From Microcaldota archaeon (GTDB taxonomy: Archaea; Iainarchaeota; Iainarchaeia; Iainarchaeales; JAGVWC01): a DNA stretch of 5,674 nucleotides. Within the stretch, counting starts at the first letter, position 1. The number at the start of each line of letters is the position of its first letter. The notes under the pieces are model-generated. The model was given only the letters and a program-made list of their open reading frames with translations. It was not told the origin of the DNA and did no database searches. Location of the stretch: contig JAHJAQ010000032.1 in NCBI GenBank assembly GCA_018813975.1, positions 1 to 5,674 of the forward strand, written 5' to 3'. The position numbers and the translations under genes are program-made. This document shows positions 1-4,150 of the stretch, piece after piece.

Positions 1-1
1 A

Positions 2-238
2 ACTATGGATATTTATGCGTTGGGTTTTTCAAACATGACAGAGATAACAAAATTTGCACGATTTGTTGGTTTTAGTTTAAATAGAAAAAAACAGAAACTG
101 GAAGATGCTATTTTTCTGTTAGAAAAATATGAACGGCATAAGGCTGGTTTTTTGTGGGAACAAATTTATCATAAAGAGGGAAAGTTTTGGGTAAGAAATA
201 ATAAAATGCCAATTGACGAATTAAACTTCGTCAATTGA
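2..238 (+). CDS. 3' end of a gene, LAGLIDADG-endonuclease-like C-terminus (partial)
   Basis: The reading frame is open to the left edge, so the gene very probably begins outside the window. The ATG at position 5 is just the first methionine in view and has no visible ribosome binding site. About 78 residues remain. The stretch ALGFSNMTEITKFARFVGF followed by SLNRKKQKLEDAIFLL has the pattern of the last strand and helix of LAGLIDADG-type proteins: a strand, a helix ending in 'GFS', a basic RKKQKLE turn, then a helix. The LAGLIDADG motif itself is not in view, so the assignment rests on resemblance from memory. After this comes a basic/aromatic tail (FLWEQIYHKEGKFWVRN). The gene converges on the tRNA-Asp gene, with 4 bp between its TGA stop and the tRNA 3' end. 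The stop codon lies in the right arm of an inverted repeat. It could instead be another small nucleic-acid-binding protein. That it is coding is fairly likely; the family is uncertain. Confidence 0.5.
   Translation, partial: TMDIYALGFSNMTEITKFARFVGFSLNRKKQKLEDAIFLLEKYERHKAGFLWEQIYHKEGKFWVRNNKMPIDELNFVN
210..237. terminator. Perfect 11-bp inverted repeat between convergent genes, possible terminator
   Basis: CAATTGACGAA (210-220) and TTCGTCAATTG (227-237) are perfect reverse complements separated by the 6-nt loop TTAAAC. The repeat covers the last codons and most of the stop codon of the left-hand gene and lies 5 bp from the tRNA 3' end. Read on the - strand, as the tRNA transcript would be, the hairpin is followed by GGCATTTTATTATTTC, a T-rich stretch of the kind archaeal RNA polymerase terminates at. 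On the + strand no T-run follows. The symmetry is seen directly. Termination is inferred, since archaeal termination generally depends on T-tracts more than on hairpins. Confidence 0.45.
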
Positions 239-242
239 CCCA

Positions 243-356
243 CGCCTCAGCCGGGAATCGAACCCGAGTCACAGCCTAACCGCAACGCGATTTTTCGCAA
301 ACCTTTTTCTAAAAGGTTTCGACAGGGCCGTATCCTAACCGCTAGACTACTGAGGC
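243..356 (-). tRNA. tRNA-Asp (anticodon GTC) with a 42-nt intron
   Basis: Read on the - strand, the gene folds as a complete cloverleaf once the intron is removed. The acceptor stem GCCTCAG (356-350) pairs with CTGAGGC (250-244). The D-stem is GTCT/GGAT with an AGCGGTTA loop. The anticodon stem CGGCC pairs with GGCTG. The T-arm is TCGGG, loop TTCGATT, CCCGG. Exon 1 (356-320) is exactly 37 nt, placing G34-T35-C36 as the anticodon after C32-T33. Exon 2 (277-243) starts with A38. The unpaired base after the acceptor stem, G73 (243), is the usual aspartate discriminator and supports the GTC assignment. The mature tRNA is 72 nt before CCA, and CCA is not encoded (GTG follows the acceptor stem). 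The variable region is short, which rules out a Ser or Leu tRNA. Its neighbours are a convergent protein gene beyond the 3' end and a non-coding spacer upstream. Confidence 0.96.
278..319 (-). other. tRNA-Asp intron at 37/38 with bulge-helix-bulge splice sites
   Basis: The insert lies between G37 (320) and A38 (277), the canonical archaeal position. The precursor can form the bulge-helix-bulge motif. The outer helix is CGGCC/GGCTG. The central 4-bp helix pairs CTGT (C32 to T35) with GCGG near the intron 3' end, using two G-T wobbles. The 3-nt bulges are CGA at the 5' site and TTA at the 3' site, each cut between its second and third base. An AAC/GTT helix continues into the intron. Inside the intron, AAACCTTTT and AAAAGGTTT can form a perfect 9-bp stem with an AGA loop, and GCGA/TCGC a second small stem with an AAAA loop. 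The first stem and the AAC/GTT helix compete for the same AAC bases. The enzyme would be the archaeal tRNA splicing endonuclease, not encoded here. There is no room for an intron-encoded protein. Confidence 0.9.
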
Positions 357-361
357 ACAGC

Positions 362-384
362 TTTTTCTTTTTACAAAAGAAAAA
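362..384. repeat. Perfect 10-bp A/T-rich hairpin just upstream of tRNA-Asp
   Basis: TTTTTCTTTT (362-371) and AAAAGAAAAA (375-384) are perfect reverse complements with a 3-nt TAC loop. On the - strand the hairpin ends 5 nt before the mature tRNA 5' end. It could fold in the tRNA leader, next to the RNase P cleavage site, or it could simply be an A/T-rich, easily melted promoter region. The same bases could act as a T-rich termination zone on the + strand. The symmetry is certain; the function is not. Confidence 0.5.
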
Positions 385-416
385 CCCGGGAAAAAGAAAA
401 CCAAGTTTTACTCTCA

Positions 417-424
417 TTTTTTAT
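417..424 (-). promoter_or_regulatory. Possible TATA box for tRNA-Asp
   Basis: Read on the - strand, ATAAAAAA lies about 60 nt upstream of the tRNA 5' end. With the usual archaeal spacing of roughly 25 nt to the start site, the leader would be about 35-40 nt and would contain the A/T hairpin at 362-384. No clear purine-rich BRE is obvious before it. A second TATA-like element (TTTAAAAA, 469-476) lies farther upstream. This is a weak candidate chosen by position and composition alone. Confidence 0.25.
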
Positions 425-551
425 GGTGAATACAAGAATTGTCTATATTGGAATTAGGGGAAAAAGGCTTTTTAAATACTGCTTGTTTCCTATCAAAGTG
501 GTTTTCTTTCCAAGTACGTTTTTATCTACAATTGAAATGCTCCGCAGGCAT

Positions 552-570
552 GAAAACAAGCCAGTGCTTA
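552..570 (-). terminator. Weak hairpin with T-run after the large surface-protein gene
   Basis: About 18 nt past the TAG stop on the - strand, TAAGC and GCTTG can pair (5 bp including one G-T) around an ACTG loop, followed directly by GTTTTC. A T-rich segment (GTTTCTTTC) also lies between the stop codon and the hairpin. Together these could end the transcript of the two surface-protein genes, but each signal is weak. Confidence 0.25.
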
Positions 571-587
571 GAAAGAAACGTTTTGCA

Positions 588-3500
588 CTATTTTTTTCGC
601 GTGAGCTTGGCTAGTTCCGATATTTTTTTTTCGATTTTTTTCTTGGATTCTTCAAAAGCGCTATCGGAGAGAAGCTTTTTGGAATGGGTTTTTTCCAGTT
701 GTTTTAACGCTTTTTCCAGTTCTTTTTGTTCTTTTAATACTTCGGATTTTGGTTTTAATATTGTTTCAATTTTTTCCAGTTTTTCTCTAATAATGGTTTC
801 CGAATCATTAAATGCCTCTTTCGAAATCAATTCTTTCGAATGCAATTCGTTCAATTCTCTGCTGTTTTCTTCCAGTTCTTTTTTTTCTTCCAATAACTGC
901 TTGCGAGACTGTGGGGGTTGTTTTTGCAGTTCTTCCAGCTCGTCTAATTCTTTTTCCTGTTCTTCCACGCGTTTTTCCAGTTCTTTTGTTTTTTCTTCTA
1001 GGGCAACAATTTTTTCTTCTTCAATATCGTTTTCCGATTCGTGTTCTCCGGTTTCTTGCTTGGCAGCTATTTTTTCTCGGGCAGTAATCTGTTCTTCGAT
1101 TTTCTTTTGCCAAGACACAACACTGGGCAATTCTTTCAGGTCAAACGTAAATACTTCTTGTTCTTGTTTATCCCGTGCTTGAATAACCGCGCTAAATGTC
1201 TTTCCAACCACTTCCATGTTTTTAATTTCAAACGCTTTTTTTAGTCCGGCTTTTTTGGTTTCTTTTCTTTTTTTGTCTCCCGAAAACTTTTTTCTGTTAA
1301 AAAACAAAAATCCGAGCACAATTACAATAATTATTATTGTGGCTATAATCCATTCGAGGGGAATGATTTGAAGGGGTAAAGAAACCAACTCTTCTTGAGG
1401 GGGATGCACAATAACCAATAATTCTTTGAAAAGTTGGTCTTCTCCAATTCCCCTGAAGATAATGCCGTTCTTGCTTTTGATTACTAGAACAAGGTCTTGA
1501 ACACCGCTTCGATACGAAGTATTAACCAAAAAAGTTACTTTTTTTCGTTGCCCCGCTAATAAAATTACATCAAATGCTTCTTGTTGAATTCGCCAGTCCA
1601 AGGGCGCTAACAAGGAAACCGTTAGGTTTATGTCTTCTAATCCCTGGTTTGTTAGAATGACTTCAATTGTTCCTTGGTCTTCAATCATCATTCTGGAAAT
1701 GCGTACTTCACTAAATCCAATCTCTGCAAGGGATGGTTCCAAAACACGCAGTACGCTTTGCACTTCTTTGGAATCCTCTTGACTGGAAACCTTTAATTGA
1801 ACCAAATGATCTTTGAGTTCTGCTTCGCGCGGAACCATAATTTTTACAATAAAAGAAGCTTCTTCGTTTGGCACCAACTTTGTTTTATCTTGTTCAATTT
1901 GGTACCAATCCAAAAACAAGTCATCAATACGCAATGCGAGGTCGTTTAGGTTTCCCGGCCCCAAATTTTTTATTTTAACCAAAAAAAACTCAAAATCGCC
2001 TTTTCGAACCACCATTTCACTTGGGAACTCAGTAATCAAAATTTCTCCTGTTTCGCTGGGCAAGGAAACAAAGCCAGTGAGAGGAGTTTGGGAGAATCCT
2101 CCGCCAGGCGATCCACTATCTGGCTGGCTTGCGGCGGTTACACTGAATTGTCTTGAAGCAGCACTGGTTTCACTTCCATAATATACTTTTACTTTAAACC
2201 AATAGGTTCCAGCAGAAGAAACAGTAAGTGAAAGAATTGGATTCCAGCTTTCTCCTGCTGAAATAAACTTCGCGCCAGAAGCATAATCCACATCATTTCC
2301 TCTACCGCACGAATTAGTTTGTTCTGCTACAATACAATATTCATATTGGTATTCTTGTCCAGTGGTTCCCTCATTAGTAAGGGTAATATTTGCATTAATG
2401 GTTGGTGAATTGGCTGTAATAATTTGATTGACGGTTACTTCGGGCGGATTCCCGGTTAATTCCCACCAATCACTGGGCTTTACAACAGTGCTATTTATAG
2501 TGGCAGTTACAATCGCCTCCCATTGTCCGGCAGTTTGACCAGAAGAAGTGATAAAACTATAAGTATAGATTCCTGTTTCTGAATAATTCAAATCAATGTT
2601 TTGGGCAATAATGTTTCGAGAAGAATCATACAATGTCATGGTTGGCGTGGAATCCGCATCGATCGGAGTTCCTTCAAAATCAAAGATCCATAGTTTTGCT
2701 CGATATACGCTGCCAGGGGCGATTTTTCCAAAATCACTTAAAACGGCTTTAAAATCTTGTTGCCGGCTCATCCAAATATTCGCGGTTGTTGCATTAGTAT
2801 CAAACGAAAAAGCATTGATATCCGCCAAAAAGGCAAATACCGTGGCTTGGTTATAGTCTGTTAGGGCTCGGGTGGAATAAGTCCAAATGTCTTGGGTTGA
2901 AATCCAGCTATTGCCGTTAATATCCAGTACCATGACATTAATGTCTTGGAGAAAGGAAAACATTTGGTTTTGATTGTAGTCTGTTATTGTGCGAGTAGTA
3001 TACTCCCAGACATCTTGAGCAGAAACCCAAACAGTAGAATTAATATCAAAGCTTATCGCGTTGATGTCTATTAGGTAGTTCCACATTTCGTTTTGGTTGT
3101 AGTCTGTTAGGATTCGGTCGGCATAGTTCCAGACATCAAATGCACTTAGCCAACTATTTCCATTAATATCTACTATTGTGGCATTAATATCCTGTAAATG
3201 CACAAACAGGTCTGATTGATTGTAATCGCTAAGGGTTCTGGTGGCATAATCCCATACATCGCTCGTACCAATCCATACATTCGAGTTAATATCATACACA
3301 ACAGAGTTGATATCCATTAGGTAGTTCCACATTTCGTTTTGGTTGTAGTCTGTTAGGATTCGGTCGGCATAGTTCCAAACATCGGAAGCGGTTATCCAAG
3401 TGTTTCCATTAATATCAGTGGTAGTAGCATTAATGTCTTGGAGAAAGGAAAACATTTGGTTTTGATTATAATCAGTTATGGTTCGAGTGGCGTACTCCCA

Positions 3501-4130
3501 GACATCTTGAGCGGAAATCCAATTGTTTCCATTAATATCCTGCAAGTAAGAAAACAAGTCGCTTTGGTTGTAATCGGTGAGTGTTCGAGCAGAATAGTTC
3601 CAAACGTTTTGTGGAATCAATCCAATAGCCGTATTGATATCATAAATCAATTGGTTTTGATCGACACTTAATCCGCGCCCAATTGCATTAGTATCAATTA
3701 TTAATTGCCCCAAATAACTATTAGTGTCCTGGATTAGTTGGGATAAATCATCTCCAATAATAAAAGAAACGTTTTCCGAGCCATTCAGGTCATTGTCCGT
3801 ACAAGCCATTATTACATTGTATTTTCCTTTTAGCCAATTTGTGGTGTCTGAAGCAGGAATTTGGAGATAATACAGTCCAGAAATAATGGAATCGTTTTGC
3901 ATTTGGTTTTGGTCAAAAACCTGTAAATTTGTTGGCTCGTATTTTCCCGTTAAAAAGCATTGCCCGGAAAAATCCGTGTCAAGCGCACCATTTACATCCA
4001 CTAAGAATTCATTAACATTAAAATCAACGCCATACGTATAGTGCCGATAATCTCCCGCTTCGATTCCTAAAACACTAACGAAAAGCGCTAGGAACAAGCC
4101 CGTCCAAAGCAGGTTTTTGGCATTAAACAT
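588..4130 (-). CDS. Large membrane-anchored surface protein with seven tandem repeats, Ig-like modules, one TM span and cytoplasmic coiled coil
   Basis: The product has 1180 residues. The start at 4130 is preferred because GGAG lies 7 nt upstream and the next residues (MFNAKNLLWTGLFLALFVSV) form a good signal peptide, with likely cleavage near residue 26. An in-frame ATG at 4202 would add 24 basic residues and overlap the upstream gene. Order of regions: an N-terminal domain with cysteines 58 and 110; a D/N-rich helical-looking stretch (about 128-175); seven repeats of about 41 residues (176-459) with a WxYxxRTLTDYNQ core, a motif I associate with phage fibre and DPANN surface proteins; beta-rich modules at about 460-560 and 570-665 (Cys599 and Cys608); a PDSGSPGGG linker; two NEW3/COG1470-like beta-sandwiches (about 695-800 and 805-910); a membrane span (about 925-945) followed by RKK; and a Lys/Glu coiled coil to the end. 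NxS/T sequons are frequent in the extracellular part. The topology is outside-N, inside-C. The function is unknown; an adhesin, anchor or sensor role is inferred. It follows the fibre-like gene by 20 bp, apparently in one operon. Confidence 0.9.
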   Translation of the reverse strand: MFNAKNLLWTGLFLALFVSVLGIEAGDYRHYTYGVDFNVNEFLVDVNGALDTDFSGQCFLTGKYEPTNLQVFDQNQMQNDSIISGLYYLQIPASDTTNWLKGKYNVIMACTDNDLNGSENVSFIIGDDLSQLIQDTNSYLGQLIIDTNAIGRGLSVDQNQLIYDINTAIGLIPQNVWNYSARTLTDYNQSDLFSYLQDINGNNWISAQDVWEYATRTITDYNQNQMFSFLQDINATTTDINGNTWITASDVWNYADRILTDYNQNEMWNYLMDINSVVYDINSNVWIGTSDVWDYATRTLSDYNQSDLFVHLQDINATIVDINGNSWLSAFDVWNYADRILTDYNQNEMWNYLIDINAISFDINSTVWVSAQDVWEYTTRTITDYNQNQMFSFLQDINVMVLDINGNSWISTQDIWTYSTRALTDYNQATVFAFLADINAFSFDTNATTANIWMSRQQDFKAVLSDFGKIAPGSVYRAKLWIFDFEGTPIDADSTPTMTLYDSSRNIIAQNIDLNYSETGIYTYSFITSSGQTAGQWEAIVTATINSTVVKPSDWWELTGNPPEVTVNQIITANSPTINANITLTNEGTTGQEYQYEYCIVAEQTNSCGRGNDVDYASGAKFISAGESWNPILSLTVSSAGTYWFKVKVYYGSETSAASRQFSVTAASQPDSGSPGGGFSQTPLTGFVSLPSETGEILITEFPSEMVVRKGDFEFFLVKIKNLGPGNLNDLALRIDDLFLDWYQIEQDKTKLVPNEEASFIVKIMVPREAELKDHLVQLKVSSQEDSKEVQSVLRVLEPSLAEIGFSEVRISRMMIEDQGTIEVILTNQGLEDINLTVSLLAPLDWRIQQEAFDVILLAGQRKKVTFLVNTSYRSGVQDLVLVIKSKNGIIFRGIGEDQLFKELLVIVHPPQEELVSLPLQIIPLEWIIATIIIIVIVLGFLFFNRKKFSGDKKRKETKKAGLKKAFEIKNMEVVGKTFSAVIQARDKQEQEVFTFDLKELPSVVSWQKKIEEQITAREKIAAKQETGEHESENDIEEEKIVALEEKTKELEKRVEEQEKELDELEELQKQPPQSRKQLLEEKKELEENSRELNELHSKELISKEAFNDSETIIREKLEKIETILKPKSEVLKEQKELEKALKQLEKTHSKKLLSDSAFEESKKKIEKKISELAKLTRKK
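591..1028 (-). other. Cytoplasmic coiled-coil tail with two SHOCT-like repeats
   Basis: Residues about 1035-1180 are dominated by Glu, Lys and Leu with heptad-like spacing (for example KTKELEKRVEEQEKELDELE), broken by QPPQS near 1071. Two similar segments 52 residues apart, LNELHSKELISKEAF and LEKTHSKKLLSDSAF, each followed by a charged helix, resemble the small SHOCT fold (leucines, then a short turn, then [ST]-x-x-[AE]-F before a helix). The SHOCT likeness is from memory of the family pattern. The segment is expected to oligomerise or bind partners inside the cell. Confidence 0.6.
1296..1358 (-). other. Transmembrane segment of the large surface protein
   Basis: Residues 925-945, from PLEW to FLFF, form about 21 nearly all-hydrophobic residues with a long run of isoleucine and valine. 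NRKK and further lysines follow (GDKKRKETKK). The positive-inside rule places the C-terminal 235 residues in the cytoplasm and the N-terminal 900 outside. No sortase- or archaeosortase-type sorting signal follows; the protein continues for more than 200 residues. Confidence 0.88.
2754..3605 (-). repeat. Seven tandem 123-bp (41-residue) repeats in the large surface protein
   Basis: Units begin at residues 176, 210, 251, 292, 333, 374 and 415. The middle five are exactly 41 residues, the first is 34 and the last is degenerate. The consensus has a start of VWxYaxRtLTDYNQ, a helix-like part with L-x-DIN, then DIN-x-x-x-W-[ILV] and a closing Asp. At DNA level 3070-3131 is identical to 3316-3377 (246 bp apart, two units), and 2936-2975 is identical to 3428-3467 (492 bp apart, four units). 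The repeats lie wholly inside the reading frame. They probably form a rod or stalk that carries the later modules away from the membrane, which is an inference. Confidence 0.93.
4053..4130 (-). other. Signal peptide of the large surface protein
   Basis: Residues 1-26 have a short charged N-region (MFNAK), a hydrophobic core (LLWTGLFLALFVSVLG) and a small-residue end (IEA before GDY). This is the pattern of a Sec signal peptide cut near residue 26. It directs the repeats and beta modules outside the cell, consistent with the single later membrane span and its positively charged cytoplasmic flank. Confidence 0.8.
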
Positions 4131-4137
4131 TTTTTTT

Positions 4138-4141
4138 CTCC
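4138..4141 (-). promoter_or_regulatory. Shine-Dalgarno sequence deciding the start at 4130
   Basis: GGAG is separated from the ATG at 4130 by seven A residues, an ideal distance. It sits in the 20-bp gap after the TAA stop (4151-4153) of the upstream gene. It supports this ATG over the in-frame ATGs farther upstream and indicates translation from a shared transcript. Confidence 0.8.
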
Positions 4142-4150
4142 ATTCTTTTC

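Larger units (their letters stand above)
357..587. other. Non-coding spacer between the large surface-protein gene and tRNA-Asp
   Basis: This AT-rich stretch separates the stop codon of the large - strand gene (588-590) from the tRNA 5' end. No convincing gene is present. The + strand frame starting at 423 runs into the antisense of the large gene and has no recognisable protein features. Several symmetric or AT-rich elements occur. There is a perfect A/T hairpin at 362-384, a CCCGGG palindrome at 385-390, a TATA-like A-run at 417-424, a second TATA-like element at 469-476 and a weak hairpin followed by T's at 552-570. I see no C/D-box or other RNA signature that I can name. Confidence 0.7.

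Noticed and set aside
243..260. tRNA 3' end as an attachment site with a second copy in the window
   Set aside because: I saw no direct repeat of the T-arm or acceptor sequence elsewhere in the window and no integrase gene, so an att site cannot be supported.
243..356. tRNA read as a broken gene or as a long-variable-arm (Ser/Leu) tRNA because of its 114-nt length
   Set aside because: The extra 42 nt lie exactly between positions 37 and 38, and removing them gives a complete tRNA-Asp with a short variable region and G73.
461..473. AAAAAGGCTTTTT palindrome in the spacer as a terminator hairpin
   Set aside because: Symmetry leaves only a one-base centre, which cannot form a hairpin loop; it is probably a chance A/T palindrome.
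423..614. A 63-codon + strand frame in the spacer
   Set aside because: It has no ribosome binding site and no recognisable motif, and it runs into the antisense of the large gene. It is best treated as chance.
439..1182. A long + strand open frame (247 codons), rich in Ser and Phe
   Set aside because: It is the antisense of the Lys/Glu-rich coiled coil of the large gene: AAA and GAA codons read backwards give TTT and TTC/TCT, which keeps the frame open. It has no protein-like features, and the opposite strand has a coherent domain order.
2754..3605. Tandem repeats with 123-bp spacing as a CRISPR array
   Set aside because: The repeats are in frame, have no unique spacers of uniform length, and encode a protein repeat continuous with the rest of the gene.
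1813..3671. Several + strand frames of 77-122 codons opposite the large gene
   Set aside because: They are shadows of the large - strand gene. The one near 3438-3671 exists because of the repeat structure and shows the same periodic composition.
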